Source: Isoetes taiwanensis (taxonomy: Eukaryota > Streptophyta > Lycopodiopsida > Isoetales > Isoetaceae). Taken from it: a DNA stretch of 64,000 nucleotides. The notes beneath the pieces are model-generated. The model had not been told where the DNA came from. It was given only the letters and a program-made list of their open reading frames with translations, and did no database searches. Position numbers and translations under genes: made by a program. The stretch covers positions 662,617-726,616 of the forward strand of contig JAJEKV010000071.1 in the NCBI GenBank assembly GCA_021234155.1, in the 5' to 3' direction. Below, in pieces: positions 20,590 to 30,075 of the stretch (its first letter is position 1; each line of letters opens with the position of its first letter).

Positions 20590-21240
20590 AGAAAAAATTT
20601 TGATACAGTCATCAGGCAATAGTTGATTGGAGGGACTCTTTAGATCCTATGCCTTGGAGTTGTGATGGGAAAAAACAATACAATGTATCCAGGATATACC
20701 AACTATTCCTTGAGCCCTCTGAGTTAAAACTGTTGTAGTTTGGGTCGCTCTAATAAGGTTACTGTTAAACTCATTGTTGATGGCTAGAAGGCTTATTGTG
20801 CGAAAAAATCCTTCTCTTCAGGTGGCTATTACTCAATCAGAATCTCTCCACCAATGAACGGACAGCTAAGTATAATCCAGCAACTTTGAATCTTTGTCCA
20901 GTGGACAGCTTGCAAGACAAACTTGCATATTTTTCAATGTCTAGGAATAATTCCTTTCTGGTCTTGGGCTGCTAACCTTTGTGCTGCCACTACATTTTCT
21001 ACCACTCAGGAATTCTTGGAGTTCCTAAGATCCCCTAATGCTTTTAGTGGCACCTTGAGGACCTTAGCTCTTTGATCCATATGGAAACACAAAAATTGAG
21101 TCTTTTATGACTCCCAGTCCTTCAGTTTAAATTGGCTTAGGGTATGCTTCCAATCCTTGCTGGTTGAAACTACTTTAGCTCATAAGAAACATAAGGGCTT
21201 AGCAAATGATACAAACTGAGACTCTCTTGGGAGTTATCAT
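20590..21240 (+). pseudogene. LINE C-terminal fragment
   Basis: Broken plus-strand frames read DWRDSLDPMPWSCDGKKQYNVSRIYQ, LFRWLLLNQNLSTNERTAKYNPA and LGIIPFWSWAANLC..TLRTLALWSIWKHKN-like text, the order found in the zinc-binding and C-terminal regions of plant L1 elements (W...LP....FLWLL...L.T...L, then ALW.IWK.RN). It is full of stops, lacks a visible poly(A) and target duplication, and is the oldest-looking LINE piece here. Confidence 0.5.
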
Positions 21241-21304
21241 GGTCTGTATGCTTTTTTCAAATTGTCATTAATTGATGCTGATGGTGAAAAGGACAGAATT
21301 CGTG

Positions 21305-21305
21305 T

Positions 21306-21398
<93 letters not shown>
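21305..21398 (-). repeat. (TAGA)n microsatellite, tail of a minus-strand LINE end
   Basis: About 23 TAGA units directly abut, on the minus strand, the sequence TGGTCTCCGTGGACGTTAA-like (here TTTGATCTCCATGGATGTTA at 21400-21420) that ends several LINE copies in this window. The array is therefore the amplified 3' tail of a retroelement. Confidence 0.75.
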
Positions 21399-22160
21399 GT
21401 TTCTTAACATCCATGGAGATCAAATTGGCCATGAGACCCAACAACAAAAGGGACAGAAAGCCCAAAGGTACAAAAAAAAGGATAATGCTAATTATCTTGA
21501 ATAATCTTGAAAGATAATATGCTATTTGAATTATCTAGGTATAGCCAATCCAAGGATTGGAAGGCCATTGATTTAGAATGATTGTTGCACCTCCTCTGTA
21601 CACCGCTCTTTTCTTTTGAAGGCGGGCTGCCCTGCAGAGCTCGTCCTGACAATTACATAATTGAAGAGGGAAGAGGTCCTCCTCTATTGAAAAACTAGTA
21701 CCCCTAAGATGGTTGCCATGCTGAAGAACATGTTGACGGCTGAGAGCATCTTGACACCGAACTAAAAGATGTCAAGGACAATCAGGTCTTGCCACTCCCA
21801 TCCAAGTAGTAGAGACAACTTCACCAACGTTCACATGCATGATGTCATTGAAGAAATACAAAGCCTCATCCACATCTGAAAGGGCTTTAGTCTCTGCCTC
21901 TATAACCTCTATAATACGCAAGTTCAGAGACATTGAGGCAACTTGCTCCTATTCGCTAGCTTGTTGCAGATCCTGGTCCAATAAGGAATGTGGAGATATC
22001 TATACTTCCACCTCAACATGCTCCCTTTTCATATCTGCACTCTCTCCTTCACACAATACTTACGCTAGCGGTACCTCCGGCTCTAATGTCATGCTTGAAG
22101 CAAAGAGGAATGCGAGGAGGAGGAGGAGGAGGAGGAGGAGGAGGAGGAGGAGGAGGAGGA
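21399..22160 (-). pseudogene. LINE ORF1-like C-terminal domain plus 3' UTR
   Basis: On the minus strand from about 22060 down: MSLNLRIIEVIEAETKALSD, ALYFFNDIMHVNVG, then SIEEDLFPLQLCNCQDELCR and RLQKKRAVYRGGATIILN (about 21640-21560). The end resembles the C-terminal domain of L1-type ORF1 proteins (DL.P......L...R..L.K...Y.GG..I..N). Directly below is the 3' UTR shared with the (TTCTA)n-tailed LINE family. No RT is present between them, so this is another ORF1-plus-tail arrangement, or an internally deleted LINE. Frames are broken. Confidence 0.4.
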
Positions 22161-22165
22161 GGAGA
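22114..22165. repeat. (AGG)n microsatellite
   Basis: About 17 perfect GGA/AGG units. The Arg/Gly runs in frames across it are artefacts. Confidence 0.9.
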
Positions 22166-22735
22166 GGTTGTTTATGAAGGAAAATATTATGTGAGCTATT
22201 AAATTCAATGGTGTTAAGGCATGGTGTTGGAACAGAAATAGAAATGCAAGGTGCAATGATTTTTAAATATTACAACAAATTCAATTGTAGCAAGCCCTTA
22301 ATGGCATATTAAATTAGTAAGGAGGCTTTATTATGTAGATGCTCAGTTATGCACATGTTGATTAGAACTTATAAGCTAAGCAACATGTTCCTTAGAACGA
22401 TATAAACTTATTTTCAGAAAAAAAAAAATAAGGGAATTAAGGGCCTAAATTCTTTGCATCATAGTTGTACATGATGTGATGTAATTTGGCCTCATAGATC
22501 CAAGCAACCTCCCAAGACATTTAATACAATCTCTCTTTATTATTATTTTAAACATTCAAAAACATCGAATCTAATAAGGTTTGCAAATGTTTTTCAATTT
22601 TTTTTTTTTTAAATTTCAATAAAGAATAGAAGGTTTTTATGCATGAACCATTGACAAAGCTCACAAAGCTAAAAGAGAAGTTTTTCTTTGGCTTTGGAAA
22701 AGTTCTTATGGAAGCTCCCGCTTCTGGAAATACAA
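22166..22735. other. No feature seen
   Basis: AT-rich, with a 10-base A-run at 22421-22430 and a 13-base T-run at 22600-22612. No gene or clear repeat. Confidence 0.5.
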
Positions 22736-23594
22736 AAATCCAATGATAAACGGAAGGCATTATGGACCCTAGAGCCAGAAAGGGATATGCGAGAGCTACA
22801 TGAAAAGAGACAAATTGCATTTAAAAGGAAACAAGAAGCACAAAGGCAAAAATAGAGGATTAGGCTACCTCAGCGTTTGAAACGATGTTGGAAAGAGCAT
22901 TGCACTACATGGTTTGCCCGTTGGGCTGTGCAACCAGAGCACTGCCTGATGCTTGCCAGTTCTGATCCTGAGCTTTTGCAACAATATCTTAATGGTCGTT
23001 TTTCTCAAAAGATATGGGACGCAGTTACTTTGGCCCAAGTGAAAACTGATCATTATCATGCACATATAAATCCCACTTTGGCACCGTGGCCCCAAGCTTA
23101 TTTGCTTGCTTCATTGTCCAGAACAAGCTTGTAGCTATTGCATCAATTCGCACGGGGTCCCACAAAGCTACTCTGGATTGAGAGATGGTAGATGGGAGCG
23201 GCCGCAATTGCCGTGGAGAAGCGAGACTATGTGCATGTTGCGATTCATGTGTTATTGAAGATGAAAGCCACACTTTTCCTCGAAGTTGCCCCGCTTTTGA
23301 GATAGTCGGAATCATTTTTCGACCTTAGCATTCCATTCCACGCTTCCACAACTTCTCAGCGCACCATCTGTGCATGACTTGGCATTATACATACTTGAGG
23401 TTCTAGATAAACGTCTTCAATTACTGAGCTCTCAGTAGTCATTATCTAAGCTTGTCTAGTATCATCATTACTGCAAAGGTTTTTCCCTTGAAAACCTTTC
23501 GAGGCAGGGGTTTTTAATGTACTAGCCCATTGTATGGGTCCCATGACCTATTGGTCTCCGTGGACGTTAAAAAAACTATTCTATTCTATTCTAT
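22736..23594 (+). mobile_element. LINE family 2, 3' end with (CTATT)n tail
   Basis: The plus strand reads ARWAVQPEHCLMLAS, QQYLNGRFSQKIWDAV, HAHINPTL, then (frame-shifted) RLCACCDSCVIEDESHTF and the CPAFE motif, the C-terminal C..C...EDE.H....CP.F of a second LINE family. It is followed by a 3' UTR with TCGAGGCAGGGGTTTTTAAT and GGTCTCCGTGGACGTTAAAA, and a tail of CTATT repeats (23574-23594). It is 5'-truncated. Other ends of the family in this window: 21399, 34995, 39889, 49220, 57930 and 58793. Confidence 0.7.
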
Positions 23595-24105
23595 GCTGCG
23601 AGCAGGAAGTGTCTATGGCAGCATCCATTGGAATATCGAACTGCCTGAAATTAAGTAGTATAGAGCACTAATCTGAAGAAAGTGTTTCCCCAAATCTTCA
23701 CAACAAAAATCATTCATGTGGGTTGGGCAGCCGAATGCAGCAAGCACCACATTTAAAGCCTTATGGCTTTATCCAGTGTTGCATCAGTTTGTGGTGGAAA
23801 AAGCAGTGATTGAAGAAGTTGCAACAAATGTCAATTTCAAATCTTACATGCTCCCATCCTTCACCTGGCATTCTTCATCCTTTTCCTGGAGAAGTTCTTG
23901 CTTTTTTGGCTTCATCTTTTTTACGATAAAAGCTATACTATAAAACTAGGAAAAAGGCACATCAAAGCTTACAGCCATTTCATGTCATTTGTTGATAAGT
24001 TTGGAAGTGGATTTTCTTTGACTACAAAGAAAACAATGATTTTGAAACAAAATCAAAATGGAAGATCAAAAAATTTTGGACGATAAAAACTCTATTCTAT
24101 TTTAT
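23595..24105. other. No gene recognised
   Basis: A 75-codon frame (23716-23943) has no recognised motif. At about 24078-24115 a GGACGATAAAAACTCTATTC stretch looks like the last bases of a family 2 LINE tail, but the conserved sequence before it is missing. Confidence 0.4.
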
Positions 24106-24363
24106 TCTATCTATTTATGATGGTTTTCAATTCCAATAACATTTCTTTGTTGAGAGAATAGACATAGATGTTTGACAACGGGTTCAACGCCTCGTTGTGA
24201 AAGTGGCCATGCAATGTAAAGTTGGTGGGGGAAGGACCCACTTCAGCAATGTAAAGTGGTGGGGGCAGGACCCATCTGGGTGTGTTGTACAGTGTCACAT
24301 GTCCGATAGGACGCTGCCTTGTGGCGTGACGTTAAAATTTCTTCTTCTTCTTCTTCTTCTTCT
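24106..24363 (+). mobile_element. SINE copy 2 with (TTC)n tail
   Basis: GCAATGTAAAGTGGT, a short GGGG..AGGACCCA repeat (twice), then GTCACATGTCCGATAGGACG and CTGCCTTGTGGCGTGACGTT, ending TTAAAATTTC(TTC)n. The 3' two-thirds match the SINE at 44609-44834. GGGTTCAACGCC at 24180 may be a decayed B box; no A box is seen, so the head is probably truncated. Confidence 0.6.
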
Positions 24364-24729
24364 ATATTTATTAGGAGTATCTTTTAAATTGACTGTCTTG
24401 ATCAAGTTTGGAAAGCTTGAAATAAAGATTTACAAAGAAAAAGCTACTTTGTTATATTTCATAAATAAATTGCTTAATACCATGAGTAGTGATCATCCAA
24501 CTTCGCAGAGGATGGTATCGTCCAACCTCATGGATACCTTGTGGCACTTGGTACAATGAAGAGGATGGTATTAATTGGCATACCAAGTGCATGTCGTCAC
24601 GATGCTTTTAGATATAGATGTAAGTATGATTTTGATTCTGACACTTAATATGACCAAACTAGGTTTGCTGGAGCTAGTTCGCAAGCTGGAATTTATAATG
24701 CAAAACCTCTAATCAACCAATTTTTTGAA
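24364..24729. other. No feature seen
   Basis: Unassigned sequence between the SINE and the tRNA-like satellite. Confidence 0.5.
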
Positions 24730-24906
24730 ATGAATATGTAGCAAAATAACAGGGGGTTCCAGGGGAATTTGATATGGATGTAAAAATAACATTTTCTAAA
24801 ACCATGTATAACAATCGAATAAGTTGTTATAAAAAAAAAATACAAATTTAAGATACAAAATAATCACACTTATAGCTCACTGGGTATATTGGTTAAAATA
24901 GTCTTA
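24730..24906 (+). repeat. tRNA-like tandem repeat, partial unit left of the Pack element
   Basis: Matches 28783-28954 (TATGTAGCAAAATAACAGGG ... TAGCTCACTGGGTATATTGG). It ends AGTCTTA, where the element at 24907 begins. The TTA at 24904-24906 is the left target duplication. Confidence 0.8.
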
Positions 24907-25745
24907 GGGTAATTTCCCACTCGCAATTAGGTTAGGTTAACTTAACCAGTTGGTTATCTCTTAACTTAATGGAAAGTAAGATGTGATTTCCCATTAAAGT
25001 CATTAAGTTAAGACTAACTTAAAGGATTGAGAAGATATGCATTCGCACTATACCAATTATGGACCACTTAGGTTAAGCTGATGAAATCAACTTAACCTAA
25101 CCTTTATAATAAGCTTGTGCTTCACACTAGTAGTTGAGAAGTTTTGTTAGGTTAGAGATAAATGTGTTCATTTCTCACTTCAGTTAAAAGATACGGTTAA
25201 GTTAAATGGAGGATATGACTTTTTTTGTTGAGTTACTATTTTTGTGAATTCTTTGACTACCTAGTAAAATCTAGTAAAGTGGTTGACTCTCTAGTCAATG
25301 AGTTGACTTTTGGTTAACTTAGGCACTTTCCCGCCAATCAATTGACTTGTAGTCAACTCTCTCCATTTTAATACTGTCTAGGCGAGTACTACGTGACCAG
25401 TCAATCAATCGTAAAATTCTTAAAATCCACCTCTTATTTTAATGTTTTTTAATCAATCTATCAAACTAATAAGACACTTGGTCAACTAGCTGGCATCCTT
25501 GTCAAAATTACGATTTAAGAGTCTAACCTAACTGGAACCATTTCTCACTCGTAGTTAAGTTAGCTTAATGCTTAACCAAAAAGTTAGAAGTTAAGTGGAC
25601 CTTGCTTAGGTCACTTAACTTTTGCACTAGTTGGTTAAATATTTTTAAATTTGGTTAAAAAAATAACTTAATTTTTTCCAGTGAGAAGGATGCTCCGTTA
25701 AGTTAATGAACAGTTAAAAATTAACTGGAATTATATGTAGCATTA
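24907..25745. repeat. TTAACTTAA-rich subterminal region
   Basis: Many copies of TTAACTTAA, AGTTAAGTT and GGTTAACTT in both orientations, plus internal words like CTCACTCGTAGTTAAGTTAG (about 25546) that echo the left end. This is the usual look of transposase-binding subterminal repeats. ATAACAGGGGGTT at 25745 echoes the satellite outside. Confidence 0.6.
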
Positions 25746-26192
25746 TAACAGGGGGTTGTTTTTGTATTTTTATACTTTTTTTCCTAAGGTTTTTATATGA
25801 TTTGATGATAGTATTCCATGAGACGTACTAATCGGTATATCTAGAGTGCGCATACGCTCACTTTAATTTTCGTGACACTTTCCAATGGTTGAATCCATAA
25901 ATTTTGATATATATTTTTTATAAGAAAATATTCTATGCTAAGAAAAAGTATTTTTCCCTTGCTTTACATGCAAGGCTCGAGACCCTTCAACTTAGGGTTT
26001 TTTGTTACGCCCATCTTGGGATCTCTGCCATATTCGACGTGGAGGGCATGTATCATGTCGCATGGGAGGGCCTGGATCTTTGAGGTTGCATCCCTTTGGC
26101 GTGGCCTTCTCTCTATTCGTTTGAGACCCAAGCGTAAGATTGAAAGCTTATTCTAGAAGCGCTCAAGAGTATTTTTAGTGCAATTTGCAAGG

Positions 26193-27345
26193 ATGGAAGC
26201 CTCTGAGTCTGGGCTCGATTTGGATCTCATAACAGAACGAGCTTGTAGTGATTCGAGGAGATGGAGTAAGTGCAGTAAAATGTAGCCTTTACCATCGTTT
26301 CGTTAAGGCATTGCTAGAACCGGAGTCGCTTTTAAACCCCCTATTTGTTTTCTAAGTGTTAGTCACTTATAAGCCCTTTTGAATCTACAGGTGAAGCCAT
26401 TGAATCACGTGGATAGTGAAGTGTGCCGGATTCGTATGGCGATGATGTGGGCGAACAGTAGATGGCGAACTTTTGTTGCTTGCAATGAGTGTGCTTTTTC
26501 GGTATGCCGCCCCCGCTATGAATATGAGCGAAAAGATGGAAATCGGTTCATCTCATGAGATGCGTAATGCATGGACAAGTGATGTTATGTATACCCTCTT
26601 GCGCAGGCGTTGGAGACCCTCAAGATATATCCCCAACATCATGCCCTTGTTGTTCCTCCAATGTATAATGCTGGCAAACAAAGCGTATCCATCCACTTCC
26701 TTACCCTCGACAGCCCACCTCCCAGGTATGTTCAATCATGAATTTAGCTTCCCTGTTTTGCGATAATTCCAAAATTGAGAACCTTTTGCTGAACATGAGG
26801 TAGCGTTTTGCTTCCAGTGCAAGTGCGCACCATGGATCCATCCAAAGATCCCCCTCGCTTATGGATATGGGAGTGTAGCATGGAACGAAAGAGTGGAAAG
26901 TTGGAAGCTTAGGTGAGAAGATGCAAATGACCATGACAAGAAGGCCAAAGCATCCCGGAAAAGGGGTGATGGAGATGACGACAATGGGCCGGAATTACCA
27001 ATGTAAGTTCTTTGCATAGTGTAGATGTCATGTTGGCACATTCTCTGCACATGTTAAGAACAATTTATCCGTTCTCGGGATGGATGAAGCAAGGCAGCCC
27101 TTGTCAAGGAAGATTCCTATACCATCTAGCAAAATTAATCCATACAGGATGGTTATTATTGTTCGTCTTGTTGTGCTAGGGTTCTTCTTGCGATATCGAA
27201 TTCTGAACCCTGTTAAAAATGCATTTGCTCTATGGCTTACCTCAGTCATTTGTGAAATTTGGTTTGCATTTTCTTGGATTCTTGATCAGTTTCCCAAATG
27301 GTTTCCAATTAATCGAGAGACATATCTTGACAGGCTCTCTCTGAG
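26193..27345 (+). pseudogene. CesA-like: Cellulose synthase (CesA) 5' gene fragment with introns
   Basis: CesA makes beta-1,4-glucan at the plasma membrane. Exon 1 (26193-26265) starts MEASESGLD, and one base off reads SHNR.ELVVIRGDG, ending at donor GA|GTAAGT. Exon 2 starts at 26391 after TCTACAG: VKPLNHVDSEVCRI, then CNECAF and CRP.CYEYERKDGN of the RING-like zinc finger. Further on: ALVVPPMYNAGK, then (26818-27002) MDPSKDPPLAYGYGSVAW and ERVESWKLR, then from 27080 [20 protein letters not shown], and two membrane helices ([32 protein letters not shown]) to [13 protein letters not shown], stopping at the donor AG|GTATAA (27345). The catalytic D, D, D, QxxRW core is absent: about a quarter of the usual 1,080 residues. 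Single-base losses disrupt exons 1-2. Introns are retained, so this came from genomic DNA, not a cDNA. The last exon is still unbroken. Confidence 0.9.
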
Positions 27346-27582
27346 GTATAATCATTATCAATAATATTCTCATTTTTTTAACTCTCTTTTTCGCAAAGGA
27401 GCATGGAATTCATGGGAAAGAGTCCAATGTTGGTCATTAGAACAGTTTGGTTGCAGGTCAATTTGTATTTCTGTGTCCTCCATATGCCCCCCTTCCCATG
27501 ACTGTTACAACCCGCGCCTGTTCTTTTTGGCATATTTATGCCATTTAACAATATGGCTCCTTACTCGAGGCATATCCCCAAC

Positions 27583-27790
27583 CATAACATAGTTACAACT
27601 AGGCCTAAAATGAGCCAGATGAAGATAGCCACGAGCTCAACTTGCATCTGATCATACTGGAATGCCACGAATTTGGCAATTTCCGTGCAACCTACCGGTG
27701 AAGGTGAAGCGATATCTAAGTGAACGATATCTCCTGGGCATATTATGATCGAGTGGACACATTCAAACTGGAGGCTTTCTGAGATTATTT
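27583..27790 (-). pseudogene. Unbroken minus-strand frame with a membrane segment
   Basis: Read on the minus strand, about 58 codons without a stop: FECVHSIIICPGDIVHLDIA, VGCTEIAKFVAFQYDQMQ, then VELVAIFIWLILGLVVTMLW as a single hydrophobic helix, ending GICLE and TAA. It has no start codon in view. It may be a second captured gene fragment inside the TIR element. I do not recognise the family. Confidence 0.35.
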
Positions 27791-28001
27791 CTCATTTCCG
27801 TACAAATGTTTAACTAATATTTACCTCATTATCATGGATAGTATCATGGTCATCCATCGCGTTCATGAAATATTCAAACACTTATTATGTCATAACCAAC
27901 ACATAACAACCAACACATAACAACCATTAACATTAATTAATATTCTTACGTCTGCTTGTTTTTTTTAGGGCCCGAAGGGCCCAAAATTTTTTTTAGTATA
28001 A

Positions 28002-28419
28002 TAACCAACACATAACTACCATTGAAACCATTGAATCCAACACATTTAAATTAAAATCCCCCTTAAACCCCTTTGGTTTGGGTGCATATTCACACGGGGG
28101 TGACGAGGGCGGAGAGCCCTCAGATTTGTATTTTGCACGTACGAAATCAACACCATATAGTATTCCGCTTGAAATCTTATAGTATTTTGTGAATCTTGTT
28201 ATACAGTATAGCAAATCTTGTACTTGCATACCCCACAAACGAGGAACTTTACGTACGGTGTAGATTAAGGAATAAGGGGTGAATATGCCTATCCAACAGC
28301 TCTCGTTGCCCGGAGTCACCCCCCGTGTGAATATGCACCCAAACCAAAGGGGGTTTAAGGGGGATTTTAATTTAAATGTGTTGGATTCAATGGTTTCAAT
28401 GGTAGTTATGTGTTGGTTA
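28002..28419. mobile_element. Fold-back (long-TIR) MITE
   Basis: Arms 28002-28104 and 28315-28419 are inverted copies of each other (TAACCAACACATAACTACC ... GGGTGCATATTCACACGGGG), differing only by two homopolymer-length indels over 105 bp. The loop is 210 bp without coding potential. The near-identity of the arms suggests a recent insertion. Target duplication not resolved. Confidence 0.8.
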
Positions 28420-28512
28420 ACTTAACTGGTATTAACTTAAGGGTCAGTGGGAAAGCAAGTTCCAGTTATTTGCCCTATTTAACTTAACTTAATGGCAAGT
28501 GGGAAATGACCC

Positions 28513-29658
28513 TTATTAGGACATTTGAGTTATTTTGGTAGATGTTCGAGCCCCCGTATTTCATATTCTAAAATCTTAGGCAAAGTCGTATAGAGGTTCG
28601 ATTTTCCCTTAAAACCTTAGGCGAAATCGTATTTTCATATTTCAAAATCATAGGCACCTCCAATCATAACTGACTATAAGCAAAATGAAAGGTATCCAGA
28701 GGCCCCAACATGCGATCTGGGTCGTAGGATCGATGAATCCGACGACTATGGTAGCCCAGGGTGCACCTCGTTTAGAATATATGTAGCAAAATAACAGGGG
28801 GTTCCAGAGGGATTTGATATGGATGTAAAAATAACAATTCCTAAAACCATAGACCATATATAACAATCGAATAAGTTGTTATAAAAAAAAACATAGATTT
28901 AAGATAGAAAATAATCACACTAGCTCACTGGATGTATTGGTTAAAATAGTTTTATTAGGACATTTGAGTTATTTTGGTAGAGGTTCGAGCCCCTGTATTT
29001 CATATTCTAAAACCTTAGGCAAAGTCGTATAGAGGTTCGATTTTCTCTCAAAACCTTTGGCGAAATCGTATTTTCATATTTCAACATCATAGGTGGCTCC
29101 AATCATAAATGACTATAAGTGAAACAAGAGGTATCCAGAGGCCCCAACATGCGATCTGGGTCATAGGATCGATGAATTCGACGATTATGGTAGTCAGGGT
29201 GCACCTCGTTTAGAATGTGTAGCAAAATAACAGGGGGTTCCAGGGGGATTTGATATGGATGTAAAAATAACAATTCCTAAAACCATAGACCATATATAAC
29301 AATCGAATAAGTTGTTATAAAAAAAGCATAGATTTAAGATAGAAAATAATCACACTAGCTCACTGGGTATATTGGTTAAACTAGTCTTATTAGGACATTT
29401 GAGTTATTTTGGTAGAGGTTTGAGCCCCCCTATTCCATATTCTAAAACCTTAGGCAAAGTCGTATAGAGGTTCGATTTTCCCTCAAAACCTTAGGCGAAA
29501 TCGTATTTCATATTTCAAAATCATAGGCGCCTCCAATCATAAATTCTTTAAGCGAAACAAAAGGTATCGAGAGGCCCCAACATGCGATCTGGGTCATAGG
29601 ATCGATGAATCTGGCAACTGTGGTAGTCCAGGGCGCATCTCGTTTAGAATATGTAGCA
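28513..29658 (+). repeat. tRNA-like tandem repeat, 437-bp units
   Basis: Unit starts (TTAGGACATTTGAGTTATTT) at 28516, 28955 and 29390, so periods 439 and 435 bp; the third unit stops at 29658. Each boundary carries an A-box-like TAGCTCACTGG (e.g. 28921, 29356) followed about 60 bp on by a B-box-like GGTTCGAGCCCC (28982; 29418 with one change). The right TTA duplication of the Pack element is 28513-28515. Confidence 0.85.
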
Positions 29659-30075
29659 AAAACCATTAACTTGTTGACCGTAAATATAACTGCTAGCTTT
29701 AAAATATGACATGCAAATATCTAACCAACATTTATATTAAGCTATGGCAAACCAAAATGTAAATCTGTTTATGAGGATTATGATCTGCATGATGCATGCT
29801 TCTAAAAGAGACAATCTGACTTCGAAAATATATCAGTAACCGTAGAAGAATCATGACTACGGCCTTTTGAAGGACCTTGGCAACTCCACCAGAATATCAA
29901 GAACTTAACAGTTACGGATCACTTCTGCAATTAAAGACCACATGGTAGTCAGGATTTGAACTTAGGAAGGACACTGAGATAGGATGAATCAAAGATAGAC
30001 CACAAAAAAAGGTATGGTCAATTGATGATCCTAATATACTGCCAGCAAAGCTTGATTCACTTTAAATTATGGTAA
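29659..30075. other. No feature seen
   Basis: No gene, repeat or motif recognised. Confidence 0.5.

Larger units (their letters stand above)
24907..28512. mobile_element. Pack-type TIR element with TTA duplication, carrying CesA
   Basis: Left end GGGTAATTTCCCACTCGC and the reverse complement of the right end GGGTCATTTCCCACTTGC agree at about 28 of 33 positions (continuing ATTA-GTTA-GTTAA). The element sits at AGTC-TTA / TTA-TTAGGAC; other units of the satellite read AGTCTTATTAGGAC without interruption, so the TTA target duplication and both edges are exact. TTA duplication and GGG ends fit PIF/Harbinger-type elements. The 3606 bp hold no transposase. They hold TTAACTTAA-rich subterminal sequence (24907-25740), the 5' part of a CesA gene (about 26.0-27.35 kb), a second coding-like piece (27583-27790, minus) and a fold-back element (28002-28419). 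Confidence 0.75.

Noticed and set aside
21268-21465. Frame of repeated IYLS
   Set aside because: Pure translation of the (TAGA)n microsatellite.
24078-24115. Another LINE family 2 3' end
   Set aside because: Only about 20 bp before the tail match; the conserved GGTCTCCGTGG part is absent.
26193-27345. Working cellulose synthase gene
   Set aside because: The catalytic core is missing, exons 1-2 carry base losses, and the piece ends inside a transposon.
28516-29658. Functional tRNA genes in the satellite
   Set aside because: A and B boxes are present but no acceptor stem or anticodon arm folds around them.
24730-29658. CRISPR-like array
   Set aside because: Units of about 437 bp without short direct repeats and unique spacers, in a plant nuclear genome.
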